This document shows, piece after piece, positions 8,213 through 16,816 of a stretch of DNA of 64,000 nt (position 1 is the first letter of the stretch; each line of letters opens with the position of its first letter). Origin of the DNA: Bacteroidota bacterium (GTDB taxonomy: Bacteria; Bacteroidota; Ignavibacteria; Kryptoniales; JAKASW01); the NCBI GenBank assembly GCA_021812985.1, contig JAKAMG010000003.1, positions 1 through 64,000 on the forward strand. Reading direction: 5' to 3'. Under the pieces are notes generated by a model that worked only from the letters and a program-made list of their open reading frames with translations, did no database searches and was not told the origin of the DNA. A program made the translations under genes and the position numbers.

Positions 8213-9313
8213 TTATACAATGACAGCACCGTCATAATCGTGCTTGCTAAGATTCACAACTATTCTATCTTCAAAAGCCTGTTTCAAAATATCGTGCAGC
8301 AGCTGCCCGGCAAACTTCTCGGTTCCGGCATGCGTAGCGTCGGCGAGCATAGTACGACGCACACTCGCCTCCCTGAAATCGTGGTGCTTCACATCTCCGG
8401 TTATGAAAAGATCCGCTCCCTCACGCACCGCCTGACCGTAGTACGACGCGCCTGACCCGGCGCAGACTGCGACATTCCGTATTTCTCCTCCGGAAAGATG
8501 AGATACCTTAATCGACACCAGGCCGAGAAGTCGCTTCACCATCCCCAGAAATTCGGTGGCAGACACCGGCTCTGCGAGCTCCCCGATCGCGCCGAAACCG
8601 TAGTTCACCGACGCGTTTGACAGGGGATACAAGTCGTAAGCGACCTCTTCGTAAGGATGAGCCTTCAGCATCGAATCGACGACGGCGCCAACGAGTGTCT
8701 TTTCCGCCACCATCTCAAGTCTGCTTTCAAGTGTCAGTTCGCGTTTCCCCTGATTTCCTATATAGGGCGAGCTTCCATCTCCCGGAAGGAACGTTCCCTC
8801 CCCTTCGCTCGAGAAAGAACATTCGGTGTAGTTTCCGATCCGCCCTGCTCCACTGCGTGCCATCGCATCTCTGACTATTCCGAGGTGATCCTGAGGTACG
8901 AAGACGACAATCTTGTAAATGGAGTTCGAAAGCGGAGCGAGCGTTCTGAGCTTAGTCAAGCCAAGCCTACGGGAGAGATCGAAGTTGATTCCATCTCTGA
9001 CGACATCTAGGGCTGTGTGAACAGAGAAGATGTTAAGGCCGGAGCGGACAGCGTGGAACAGTGAATCTGGACGTGTGGTCGATGTAGTAAATGACTTGGC
9101 GGCTCTGTACAATGGAGTATGATAGGTCACGACAAGGTTCGATTTTGCCTGTGTCGCCTCCTCTACCACTCCATCATTGAGCTCGTATGCCACCATCATC
9201 GCATCGCATTCGTCATCGTAATCACCGGCAATCAATCCAACGTTGTCTTGGTCCGACACTAGCTCGATAGGAAGTCTTTCTCTAATACCTTTTACTACGT
9301 CAATCAGCTTCAT
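8213..9313 (-). CDS. Nif3-like dinuclear metal-centre protein
   Basis: The 366-residue protein belongs to the Nif3/DUF34 family, which forms hexamers with a two-metal site. Metal-ligand regions are visible: VVTYHTPLY (the Y-H variant rather than the usual H-H), SVHTALDVV, and DATHAGTEK near the C-terminus. The extra middle domain (about residues 130-230) matches the PII/CutA-like insertion of the longer family members. Proposed roles include GTP cyclohydrolase-like or regulatory activity, but none is certain. The ATG at 9313 is preferred over a GTG at 9349 because the latter would add only residues encoded by the terminator hairpin and its T-run. No Shine-Dalgarno is seen. Confidence 0.9.
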   Translation of the reverse strand: MKLIDVVKGIRERLPIELVSDQDNVGLIAGDYDDECDAMMVAYELNDGVVEEATQAKSNLVVTYHTPLYRAAKSFTTSTTRPDSLFHAVRSGLNIFSVHTALDVVRDGINFDLSRRLGLTKLRTLAPLSNSIYKIVVFVPQDHLGIVRDAMARSGAGRIGNYTECSFSSEGEGTFLPGDGSSPYIGNQGKRELTLESRLEMVAEKTLVGAVVDSMLKAHPYEEVAYDLYPLSNASVNYGFGAIGELAEPVSATEFLGMVKRLLGLVSIKVSHLSGGEIRNVAVCAGSGASYYGQAVREGADLFITGDVKHHDFREASVRRTMLADATHAGTEKFAGQLLHDILKQAFEDRIVVNLSKHDYDGAVIV

Positions 9314-9327
9314 CATCACAAAAAAGC

Positions 9328-9362
9328 AAAAAAAAAGTGTTCCAATCACCTCTGGAACACTT
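9328..9362 (-). terminator. Intrinsic terminator/attenuator in the nif3 leader
   Basis: On the minus strand AAGTGTTCCA (9362-9353) and TGGAACACTT (9344-9335) form a perfect 10-bp stem around an 8-base loop, with nine consecutive T residues at 9336-9328. It is a textbook intrinsic terminator. Its first base is the last base of the stop codon of the small ORF at 9362-9436, and the nif3-like ATG lies only about 15 bases after the T-run, too close for an independent promoter between them. Confidence 0.9.
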
Positions 9363-9436
9363 CACTTATTCTTACCGAACCTTGAACTTCTTGTCAAAAA
9401 CTTCCTGGATCGAATCTCTTCTTGTATGCTTTTCAT
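9362..9436 (-). CDS. Putative 24-residue leader peptide or small protein
   Basis: A 24-codon ORF starts at ATG 9436, begins MKSIQEEIRS and ends RFGKNK, and is strongly basic (four Arg, four Lys). It is too short for usual gene calling, but it lies exactly between a good promoter (9457-9485) and an intrinsic terminator (9328-9362), and its TGA overlaps the first base of the terminator stem. No Shine-Dalgarno is present; the start is preceded by AGAAAA. I do not recognise the peptide. The layout fits a leader peptide whose translation could control readthrough into the nif3 cluster, or a free-standing small protein or RNA gene. Confidence 0.5.
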   Translation of the reverse strand: MKSIQEEIRSRKFLTRSSRFGKNK

Positions 9437-9456
9437 TTTTCTAAATTTCGTTAAAA

Positions 9457-9485
9457 AATATACCGAAGGCCCCGAATAAATGCAA
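9457..9485 (-). promoter_or_regulatory. Sigma70-like promoter for the small ORF and nif3 cluster
   Basis: On the minus strand TTGCAT is separated by exactly 17 bp from TATATT. Predicted initiation near 9450 leaves a leader of roughly 14 bases before the small ORF. It is the only strong promoter seen upstream of the nif3-to-ruvA gene run. Confidence 0.6.
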
Positions 9486-9585
9486 GGACGTGGCACGATT
9501 TATGGACCACTAAAAGTTTGGTCTCCAGCCCCCGTTGCCCCGGCTAACTCAATAGCCGCGCGTTCTATAAGACCTTTGCTCAATC

Positions 9586-9614
9586 TTGGAATTCGGCCCA
9601 TCCCGAGCTATAAT
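9586..9614 (+). promoter_or_regulatory. Sigma70-like promoter for the SDR gene
   Basis: TTGGAA and TATAAT are separated by exactly 17 bp. The -10 box ends 12 bases before the SDR ATG, so transcription should start about 5 bases before the start codon and give a leaderless or nearly leaderless mRNA. It diverges from the promoter at 9457-9485. Confidence 0.6.
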
Positions 9615-9626
9615 TGAGATACCACC

Positions 9627-10418
9627 ATGAAAACACAATATGCGGTAATAACCGGGGCCTCTTCCGGGATAGGATTCGAGTTTGCTCGTGAATTCGCGCG
9701 AAGGGGCATCCCATCTGTACTGGTCGCCCGTTCTCAAACGATCCTGGAACAGCTCGCATCGAGCCTGAGCTCGGAATTTTCTGTGAAGTCTGTTCCCTTC
9801 CCGGCTGATCTCACGCACGCTGACGACAGGAACAGGCTCGTCGATTTTTGCGCGGCAGAAGGGTTCACGATAGAGTATCTGGTTAACTCCGCCGGCTACG
9901 GCTCAAACGGACTTTTCCCGGAGCTCGATATCGAGAAAGAGATCCGAATGACGGAGCTGAATTGCATCGCCCTCCAGGAGCTTAGCTATCGCTTCACCGA
10001 GATTTTCATCCGGAACCATGGTGGGACGATAATCAACGTGGCCAGCACAGCTTCTTTTCAGCCTGTTCCCTTCATGGCCAGCTACGCCGCCACGAAGTCG
10101 TTCGTCCTGAGTCTGAGTCTGGCTCTCAGGATTGAGCTTGCCGGCTCAGGAGTAACGGTGTTCGCTCTCTGCCCCGGCCCTGTCGACACGAACTTTTTCA
10201 GGAATGCGAGAATGAAAAAGCCCCGCCGCTTCCTCAGAGTCCATCCGCCGGAATTCGTGGTAAGGAAGGCCTTCAAAGGACTCGACTCGGGGAGGGCTTT
10301 CCTAATCGTAGGCATTCTCAACAAGGTTCTCTACTACACCGGAAGTCTTCTCCCGTTGACCTTCAGAGCTCGTGTTGCGGGAAAGATGTTTGAACGGAAA
10401 GCGCGTCGACGGCCGTAG
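9627..10418 (+). CDS. Short-chain dehydrogenase/reductase (DltE/COG0300-like)
   Basis: A 263-residue classical SDR. The NAD(P)-binding motif is TGASSGIG at residues 9-16, the NSAG motif follows near residue 92, and the catalytic Ser-Tyr-Lys appear in NVASTASF and SYAATKSF. The C-terminal extension, basic and partly hydrophobic (LTFRARVAGKMF), is typical of the COG0300 group, whose members often act on lipids or unknown carbonyl substrates. Substrate cannot be inferred. The ATG is close to the predicted transcription start, and no Shine-Dalgarno is visible. The gene is followed after 23 bp by aat. Confidence 0.9.
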   Translation: MKTQYAVITGASSGIGFEFAREFARRGIPSVLVARSQTILEQLASSLSSEFSVKSVPFPADLTHADDRNRLVDFCAAEGFTIEYLVNSAGYGSNGLFPELDIEKEIRMTELNCIALQELSYRFTEIFIRNHGGTIINVASTASFQPVPFMASYAATKSFVLSLSLALRIELAGSGVTVFALCPGPVDTNFFRNARMKKPRRFLRVHPPEFVVRKAFKGLDSGRAFLIVGILNKVLYYTGSLLPLTFRARVAGKMFERKARRRP

Positions 10419-10441
10419 GTGGTCGAGAAGGGTCCGACGGA

Positions 10442-11011
10442 TTGATATCACCCAACATACTTCTTGGCGCTTACTCGATTGGCTATTTTCCCATGGCGGA
10501 GGGAGACAGCAACATATCATGGTACTCTCCCGACCCTCGCACTATCATCCCCCTTGACAGCTACAACATACCGCGTTCAACCAAACAACTAATTCGCAAG
10601 AGATCCTTCCGCATCGAGCTTGACACGACTTACGAAGAAGTGATGCGAGGATGCGCGTCACGTGAGGAGACTTGGATCAACGAAGAGATCATCGCGAGTT
10701 ACGTGGAACTCCACAGACTCGGGTACGCCCACAGCGTGGAGGCCTACGACGCAGAAGGGCTTGCCGGCGGCCTGTACGGAGTTGCCATAGGCGCCGCATT
10801 CTTCGGCGAATCCATGTTCAGCTTCAGAAGCGGAGCATCAAAGGTGGCTCTAGCGTTCCTCCTCGAGCACCTCAGTTCGCACGGATTCAGACTGCTCGAC
10901 ACCCAATACATGACGCCTCACCTGAAGATGTTCGGCGCAACAGAAATACCGAGGAACACATATATTGAGATGCTAAGGGCCGCGCTCGACTCGCCTCCAA
11001 GATTCGTATGA
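10442..11011 (+). CDS. aat: Leucyl/phenylalanyl-tRNA--protein transferase
   Basis: Aat transfers Leu or Phe from aminoacyl-tRNA to N-terminal Arg or Lys of proteins, creating N-degrons for ClpS/ClpAP. The 189-residue protein has the family signature GAYSIGYFPMAE with WYSPDPRTIIP, then ESMFSFRSGASKVAL and the C-terminal LLDTQYMTPHLKMFGA. The start is TTG at 10442, with AGAAGGG about 9 bases upstream. Length is slightly short compared with Proteobacterial forms but normal for the compact branch. Its stop abuts the stop of the convergent pyrC with no spacer. Confidence 0.93.
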   Translation: MISPNILLGAYSIGYFPMAEGDSNISWYSPDPRTIIPLDSYNIPRSTKQLIRKRSFRIELDTTYEEVMRGCASREETWINEEIIASYVELHRLGYAHSVEAYDAEGLAGGLYGVAIGAAFFGESMFSFRSGASKVALAFLLEHLSSHGFRLLDTQYMTPHLKMFGATEIPRNTYIEMLRAALDSPPRFV

Positions 11012-12298
11012 CTATTTCAGCCTGTCGGAGAAGAAGAACTTTTCCCCTCGAATGATTCCCACCGCACTCCCTTTGAATCTCATTCCTTTGAATCCCGTGT
11101 TTTTGCTCTTCGACTTGAACTTCTCCGGCTCAACAACCCATTCATAGTCCGGGTCAATTATAGTCAGATCCGCCTTCGCTCCGAGGTTGAACTCCGGCAC
11201 CGCGAGCCCGAGAATCCTCCTGGGGTTCAGCGAGAGAAGCCTGACGATTGCCTGTATGTCGAGGACTTCCTTATGATACAATTCGGTCATGACTGCGCCA
11301 ACGGTAGTCTCGAGGCCTATCATGCCGAAAGGAGCGGCGTCAAATTCCACCTCTTTCTCGTGAAGCGCGTGCGGCGCGTGATCGCTCGCTATCGCATCAA
11401 TTATACCGTTCTTCAATCCCTCGACGAGAGCTTCCCTGTCCTCCTTCGTCCTGAGCGGTGGATTGACCTTATAGTCGGAATCGTAATTGCCCAAAAGGTT
11501 ATCATCAAGGAAAAGATGATGGGGGGTCACATCGCAGGTGATTGGCAGCTTTTCTTCTTTTGCCCTCTTCACGAGGTTCACCGATTCAGCAGTGGAGATA
11601 TGCGTCGCGTGGTACTTGCCGCCGAACGCCTTCAGCATCATTATGTCACGGCTAAGTATCAGCTCCTCTGCAAGACGATGCTGTGTCTTAAGACCGTAGC
11701 GGATCGTCTCGGCGCTTTCGTTCGCGCTTCCAGACTTCGTTAGCGAGTGATCTTCACAGTGCTGGATGATCGGCCTCCCCAGCATAGAGGAATACTGAAG
11801 CGCGAGCCGCATGACGTGAGAGTCAGACACAGCGGAACCGTCATCGCTGAAGGCAACCGCTCCGGCCTCGGACAGGTCCTTCATCTCAGACAAGCGTTCC
11901 CCTTTTCTCCCTTCCGTTACGGCTGCAATCTGGTATACGTCTACCAGTCCCGACTGCTTCGCCCGGTCTATCACATACTTCACAACATCTGCTGAATCGA
12001 CGACGGGATCCGTGTTGGGCATCGCAGCGATTCCGGTGAAGCCACCGTTTGCCGCGGCTGCAATACCGGAGGCAATGTCTTCCTTGTACTCCTGCCCTGG
12101 CTCCCGCAGATGCGTGTGCATGTCAAACAATCCCGGCACGACGAGCTTCCCGCGAAGGTTGATTTCATAATTCACCGGGTTGCCGCCGAGCGGCGAACTG
12201 ATCTCCTGAATGGCCCCGTCGACTATCATTAAGTCGAAGAGCCCGTCGTATTTTCCGGATGGATCAACGACCCTGGCATTTCTCAAATAGATTTTCAT
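11012..12298 (-). CDS. pyrC: Dihydroorotase
   Basis: Dihydroorotase closes carbamoyl-aspartate to dihydroorotate in de novo pyrimidine synthesis. The 428-residue amidohydrolase shows the zinc-binding start motif [10 protein letters not shown] near residue 60, AMPNTDP, a conserved QHCEDH, and the late ASDHAPH motif. This is the longer class I type. It overlaps pyrB by 4 bp (ATGA) and forms a pyrR-pyrB-pyrC unit. All catalytic motifs appear intact. Confidence 0.95.
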   Translation of the reverse strand: MKIYLRNARVVDPSGKYDGLFDLMIVDGAIQEISSPLGGNPVNYEINLRGKLVVPGLFDMHTHLREPGQEYKEDIASGIAAAANGGFTGIAAMPNTDPVVDSADVVKYVIDRAKQSGLVDVYQIAAVTEGRKGERLSEMKDLSEAGAVAFSDDGSAVSDSHVMRLALQYSSMLGRPIIQHCEDHSLTKSGSANESAETIRYGLKTQHRLAEELILSRDIMMLKAFGGKYHATHISTAESVNLVKRAKEEKLPITCDVTPHHLFLDDNLLGNYDSDYKVNPPLRTKEDREALVEGLKNGIIDAIASDHAPHALHEKEVEFDAAPFGMIGLETTVGAVMTELYHKEVLDIQAIVRLLSLNPRRILGLAVPEFNLGAKADLTIIDPDYEWVVEPEKFKSKSKNTGFKGMRFKGSAVGIIRGEKFFFSDRLK

Positions 12299-13218
12299 GA
12301 AGGCTTCGCTCCTGTCAGATATAATACCGCCATCCTCACAGCGACTCCGTTGGTCACCTGATCGAGTATGACGGATGTTTCCCCGTCCGCGATATCGGCG
12401 TCCAGCTCCACGCCGCGGTTGATTGGGCCGGGATGCATTATCACTATGGACTTGCTAGACTTTTCAAGGCGTTCCCGGTTGATTCCCCAGTAAAGGCGAT
12501 ACTCCCTTATCGTCGGAAAATCTCCTCCCGCCTCCCGCTCCAGCTGGATCCTCAGGACGTTCAGGACGTCCGCCCACTGGATCGCGTCATCGATGTTAAC
12601 GAATACTTTCACGCCGAACTGTTCGAGGTAGTCCGGGATGAGAGTCTTCGGACCGCAGACCGCGACATTTGCCCCGAGCTTGGTGAGTCCGAAGATATTT
12701 GAACGCGCGACCCTGCTGTGTGCTATATCTCCGACGATGCAGACGTTGAGCCCCTTCAGTTCGCCGAGCTTCTCCCTCATCGTAAACATATCCAGGAGCC
12801 CTTGCGTGGGGTGTTCATTTATTCCGTCCCCCGCGTTTATCACCGGCGACTTAAGGAGCCTCGAAAGAAAGTGAGGGGCGCCGGTGGATGAGTGCCTTAT
12901 TACAACGATGTCCGTCTTCATCGCTTCAATGTTTCTTGCCGTGTCCTTGAGAGTCTCTCCCTTGGACACGCTGCTCCCGCTGGCGGCAAAGTTTACGACG
13001 TCCGCGCTAAGCCGTCGCTCTGCGAGCTCAAATGATATCCGCGTGCGTGTCGAGCTCTCGAAGAACAGGTTTACCACCGTTGTTCCCTGAAGTGTCGGCA
13101 CCTTCTTGATCGGCCGCTCAAGAACTTCCCTGAAACTCCGGGCCGTGTCGAGGATTTCGACTATGCCATCAGGCTCCATGTCACGAAGCCCGAGCAGATT
13201 CCTGATTCCCTGTGCCAT
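12295..13218 (-). CDS. pyrB: Aspartate carbamoyltransferase catalytic chain
   Basis: PyrB condenses carbamoyl phosphate with aspartate, the committed step of pyrimidine synthesis. At 307 residues it has the expected length. The carbamoyl-phosphate loop [12 protein letters not shown] is intact, with [12 protein letters not shown] following and [11 protein letters not shown] for aspartate-domain binding. No pyrI regulatory chain is adjacent, so this is the unregulated class controlled at the transcript level by the neighbouring pyrR. It lies 45 bp after pyrR and overlaps pyrC. Confidence 0.96.
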   Translation of the reverse strand: MAQGIRNLLGLRDMEPDGIVEILDTARSFREVLERPIKKVPTLQGTTVVNLFFESSTRTRISFELAERRLSADVVNFAASGSSVSKGETLKDTARNIEAMKTDIVVIRHSSTGAPHFLSRLLKSPVINAGDGINEHPTQGLLDMFTMREKLGELKGLNVCIVGDIAHSRVARSNIFGLTKLGANVAVCGPKTLIPDYLEQFGVKVFVNIDDAIQWADVLNVLRIQLEREAGGDFPTIREYRLYWGINRERLEKSSKSIVIMHPGPINRGVELDADIADGETSVILDQVTNGVAVRMAVLYLTGAKPS

Positions 13219-13263
13219 CAGTCTGTCGTCCTTTCTAAATTCCTTTAGGCGAAACTTTAAATT

Positions 13264-13815
13264 TCAATTCGGGTTGCCGTCTTCTTCGACGAGGAGTATC
13301 TCATCTGTCCCGTCAACTTCCGTGAGATGCACAACTACCGACTCTTGGATTGCCGTCGGCTGGTTCTTTCCGACATAATCTGCGCTTATTGGGAGTTCCC
13401 TGTGTCCCCGATCCACCATAACCGCGAGCTGAATCGTCGTCGGGCGGCCGATGTCTATGAGCGCGTCCATCGCCGACCGGATCGTCCTGCCGGTGAAGAG
13501 CACATCATCGACCAGTATCACGTGCCTGTCGGTTATATCAAACGGCACCTCAGTGCGCTTCAGCTCAGGCAGCTTCAACTTTTGCCTGACGTCATCCCGA
13601 TATAGAGTGATGTCAAGCGTACCGAGCGGTACTTTAATCTTTTCGATCTCTGATATTTTGTCGGCTATCCTCTTCGCCAGAAAGTCTCCGCGTGTCCGGA
13701 TTCCAATGACGCACAGCTTTTCTCCCCCTTTGTTGTGCTCGATAATCTCATGCGCCAGTCGTGTTATCGACCTCGCCATCTGCTGCGCGTCGGCGATTTT
13801 CGTCTTTACTCTCAT
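13264..13815 (-). CDS. pyrR: PyrR regulator / uracil phosphoribosyltransferase
   Basis: The 183-residue protein is a PRPP-binding phosphoribosyltransferase-fold protein. The PRPP loop VILVDDVLFTGRTIRSAMDA and the early segment IGIRTRGDFLAKRI are characteristic of PyrR, which binds pyr mRNA and promotes attenuation when UMP is high. ATG 13815 is preferred because AAGGAG lies 5 bases upstream; a GTG two codons earlier would overlap that ribosome site. As first gene of pyrR-pyrB-pyrC, it probably regulates its own operon through the leader at 13816-14182. Confidence 0.93.
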   Translation of the reverse strand: MRVKTKIADAQQMARSITRLAHEIIEHNKGGEKLCVIGIRTRGDFLAKRIADKISEIEKIKVPLGTLDITLYRDDVRQKLKLPELKRTEVPFDITDRHVILVDDVLFTGRTIRSAMDALIDIGRPTTIQLAVMVDRGHRELPISADYVGKNQPTAIQESVVVHLTEVDGTDEILLVEEDGNPN

Positions 13816-13966
13816 ATCCACTCCTTGTTAAGTCTTACACGTTCCGTCCTATCGGCGTCCCCCGCCGGGTCTCCTGGCCGTCGCCGGGGACAGGAAGGGC
13901 GTCACCTCGTGTTCCATTATGCAACGCAGTCACGCGTCGCCGGTACACGGGCCTGATAGCTTCACT

Positions 13967-14008
13967 TGTGAGGTGGTACACCACTGAGAGGACCTTATCC
14001 ACCTCACA
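13967..14008. repeat. 10-bp perfect inverted repeat in pyrR leader
   Basis: TGTGAGGTGG (13967-13976) and CCACCTCACA (13999-14008) are exact reverse complements across 22 bases. Part of the left arm (GTGG, 13973-13976) can alternatively pair with CCAC at 13981-13984 over a TACA loop. The two folds exclude each other, which is the kind of switching seen in attenuators. It may act as RNA in the pyr transcript or as a DNA operator. Confidence 0.6.
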
Positions 14009-14117
14009 GGATGGAATTAAAGGCGACATAAAGTTAGCGGACGCGGCTCTCGAAAGCAAACCGCTCCGCAAGCCTCTGAAAGACTTTGACTTAGCAGGGC
14101 GGCAGGGCACCGTTTCC

Positions 14118-14146
14118 TTGATTTTACCTCACATTGCGTTTATATT
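14118..14146 (+). promoter_or_regulatory. Sigma70-like promoter for the nucleotidyltransferase operon
   Basis: TTGATT and TATATT are exactly 17 bp apart. The predicted transcript starts about 30 bases before the ATG at 14183, with AAAGGAG at about 14163-14169 as ribosome site. Confidence 0.6.
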
Positions 14147-14182
14147 TTACCGCATTTTTAACAAAGGAGCGCTTCAATCAGC

Positions 14183-16723
14183 ATGTTGAAAGCCGTGATC
14201 ATGGCAGGCGGGTTCGGAACCAGGCTCCGTCCATTGACAAGCAGGATACCTAAGCCGATGGTGCCCATCATGAACAAGCCCATGATCGAACACATCGTTC
14301 GGCTCCTTGTCAAGCACGGCATAAAGGACATAGTCGTCCTGGTCTTCTACCATCCGAATGTAATAAAGAATTTCCTTCTTGATGGAAGCCAGTTCGGGGC
14401 ATCGATACAGTACGTGAAGGCCGATTCAGATTATGGAACGGCGGGAAGCGTGCGCAACGCGTATGACCTCTTGAAGGGCTCAAGAGTACTTGTCATCAGC
14501 GGTGACGTTCTGACAGATTTCAATCTCGACGAGGCGGTGAAATTCCACGAAGCCAAGAAATCGAAGGCGACCCTGGTACTCACACATGTCGCCGACCCAC
14601 TGCAGTTCGGCGTGGTTATCACAGAGACCGACGGGAAAATAGTCAGGTTTCTTGAAAAGCCGTCTTGGGGAGAGGTCTTCAGTGACACGGTGAACACGGG
14701 CATCTACGTAGTCGAACCGGACATCATCGAGATGATCCCTTATCGGGAGGAGTATGACTTCAGCAAGGAGCTCTTTCCTCTCATGCTGAAGCAAGGGATG
14801 CCGCTCTACGGGTTCACTGCGAACGGTTACTGGAGAGATGTCGGCAACCTGAACGAGTATATCGAGGCCCAACTCGATTGTCTTGAGAAGAAGGTCACGG
14901 TCTCCGTTGAAGGCGAGCAGCGCTCAGTTAATGGTTCAAATATTATAGCACCGGTCGATTTCGAAGTCCCCTCTACCCTTCGCGCGAAAGGGACGATAAT
15001 AATCGGAAACAATGTTCATATCGGAGAAGGCGTAGAGCTGGTGGATTCAATAATCGGCGACAACGCGTCGATTGAATCAGAGTCCAGTGTGCACCGGAGC
15101 ATCCTTTGGGACAACATTTCGATCGGCGCTCACGCGAAAGTAATCGGCGATGTTATCGGCAGCAACACAATCATCGGTGAGCGTGCAGAAATAGAAGAGA
15201 ACGTTTTTATCAGTGAAGATTGCATTATCGGAAGCGGCGCCCATATCAGACCTAACGTCAAGCTATGGCCTAAAAAAGTTGTGGACAGCGGAGCGACGCT
15301 TTCAAGGAGTCTTGTCTGGGAAGACAAGTGGCTCTCCGCGATATTCACAGATGCCCGCGTCACGGGCACATCCAATGTCGAGATGAATCCGGAATTTGCC
15401 GCCAAGTTAGGCGCGGCCTATGGCTCACTTCTTGGGCCTGGGAAGTACGTGGTCTGCAGCAGAGATTCGGACACCGTAAGCAGGATGATAAACAGGTCCT
15501 TGATAGTCGGCTTCATGTCTGCCGGGGTGAACGTCTACGACCTCCGGAGCGAGCCGATACCTATAGTCCGTCACGAGTTAAGGAGCGGAAAAGCCGAAGG
15601 AGGAGTCCACGTACGCAAGAGCCCGATGGATCCCGAACTGACAGATATCATCTTCTTTGATTCAGACGGCCGGGACCTCGCCCAGGGCAAGGTCAGGTCG
15701 GTTGAAAGACTCTTCTTCGGAGAAGAGTTCGCCCGTGCTACTCATGACCAGGTCGGCGACATATATTTTCCCGAGCGCACCAACGAGAGCTATCGCGAGG
15801 ACTTTATCGGATCGCTTGACATAGACGCGATAAGGGAGAGAAAATTCAACATAGTGATCGACTATTCCAACGGGGTCGCGTCGACGCTATTCCCCACGAT
15901 AGTGGGCTCGCTTAACGCAAGAGTGGTGGCGCTTAATGCTTACCTCGATCCGAAAAGGCTCACTCGCACGCAGAAACAACTTCAGACTGACCTGCAGCAG
16001 TTAAAAGATATAGTGAGGTCGTTGAATTATGACTTCGGATTTATGTTCGACGCGGGCGCGGAAAAAATCTTCGTAGTAAACAGAGACGGTAAGTTCGTAG
16101 AGGAAGACAGATTGCTTTCTCTCATAACAAAGCTTTACTCGGTTTCTCATCCGGGAGCAAAAAGGATCGCCGTTCCGTTTTCTGCTTCGCGAGAAGTGGA
16201 CCTTATTGCCGCCGAACACGGCATCCAGGTGCATCGCACGAAGGCGTCTCATCAGGCTCTTATGAACGCCGCGTACGAGGGGACATTTGACTTCGTCGGA
16301 GGAACGAAGGGAGGATTCATATTCCCTTCCTTCCTCTTCGCGAGCGACGCGATGTTCTCTGTGGCAAAGATACTCGAGATGACAGCGAAATCGGGACTGG
16401 CACTTACCGAGATTGATGACATTGTTCCAAAGTTCAGAATGGTAAAGAAGAACCTCGACTGCCCCTGGAGTGCCAAAGGAATCATCATGAGGCGGTTGAT
16501 CGAATTGACAAAGGACGATAATCGCGAGACCGTCGACGGGGTCAAGATACATTACGACGACGGCAGCTGGATACACCTTCTCCCGGACAAGGAGCGCGCC
16601 CTCTTCCACATCAACGCCGAATCGGCAAGCGAAGAGGATGCCCGCTCGAAAGTAGATAGGTTTGAATCCAAGATAAAATTCTGGTTAGCCGAATGGGCTC
16701 AGGGCGACAAATCGGGGAACTGA
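14183..16723 (+). CDS. Sugar-1-phosphate nucleotidyltransferase fused to a phosphomannomutase-like domain
   Basis: The 846-residue protein joins three modules. Residues 1-235 form a nucleotidyltransferase with the signature AGGFGTRLRPLTS and IPKPMVP, transferring NMP to a sugar 1-phosphate. Residues about 250-375 are left-handed beta-helix hexapeptide repeats. Residues about 400-840 resemble a phosphomannomutase/phosphoglucomutase. In the mutase part, the usual phosphoserine loop is replaced by GGVHVRKSP (473-481) and the metal loop DPDADR by DAGAEK (623-628), so mutase activity is doubtful. Similar degenerate fusions are annotated as mannose-1-phosphate guanylyltransferase, but the nucleotide and sugar here are unproven. 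It probably supplies activated sugars for cell-surface polysaccharide. Confidence 0.88.
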   Translation: MLKAVIMAGGFGTRLRPLTSRIPKPMVPIMNKPMIEHIVRLLVKHGIKDIVVLVFYHPNVIKNFLLDGSQFGASIQYVKADSDYGTAGSVRNAYDLLKGSRVLVISGDVLTDFNLDEAVKFHEAKKSKATLVLTHVADPLQFGVVITETDGKIVRFLEKPSWGEVFSDTVNTGIYVVEPDIIEMIPYREEYDFSKELFPLMLKQGMPLYGFTANGYWRDVGNLNEYIEAQLDCLEKKVTVSVEGEQRSVNGSNIIAPVDFEVPSTLRAKGTIIIGNNVHIGEGVELVDSIIGDNASIESESSVHRSILWDNISIGAHAKVIGDVIGSNTIIGERAEIEENVFISEDCIIGSGAHIRPNVKLWPKKVVDSGATLSRSLVWEDKWLSAIFTDARVTGTSNVEMNPEFAAKLGAAYGSLLGPGKYVVCSRDSDTVSRMINRSLIVGFMSAGVNVYDLRSEPIPIVRHELRSGKAEGGVHVRKSPMDPELTDIIFFDSDGRDLAQGKVRSVERLFFGEEFARATHDQVGDIYFPERTNESYREDFIGSLDIDAIRERKFNIVIDYSNGVASTLFPTIVGSLNARVVALNAYLDPKRLTRTQKQLQTDLQQLKDIVRSLNYDFGFMFDAGAEKIFVVNRDGKFVEEDRLLSLITKLYSVSHPGAKRIAVPFSASREVDLIAAEHGIQVHRTKASHQALMNAAYEGTFDFVGGTKGGFIFPSFLFASDAMFSVAKILEMTAKSGLALTEIDDIVPKFRMVKKNLDCPWSAKGIIMRRLIELTKDDNRETVDGVKIHYDDGSWIHLLPDKERALFHINAESASEEDARSKVDRFESKIKFWLAEWAQGDKSGN

Positions 16724-16816
16724 CCATGTCATTCCGCAGAGCCGGCGCGCCACACATTTGACTTTTCACGAGCTTCCCAACCAGAGGCGTCAAAACGAAA
16801 GGAAGAAACTTAAAAA

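Larger units (their letters stand above)
13816..14182. other. Divergent intergenic region with structured pyr leader
   Basis: These 367 bases separate pyrR (minus) from the sugar nucleotidyltransferase (plus). I see no protein gene. The plus-strand promoter and a strong inverted repeat are listed separately. On the minus strand, the part nearest pyrR can also pair GTCCCC with GGGGGAC within 13855-13900. A stretch reading TTTCAGAGGCTTGCGGAG near 14060-14080 resembles PyrR-binding loops only loosely. No U-run follows these hairpins, so a classical terminator is not evident. Confidence 0.5.

Noticed and set aside
9314-9349. GTG-extended start for the nif3-like gene at 9349
   Set aside because: The added residues would be encoded by the terminator stem and T-run; the family N-terminus starts at 9313.
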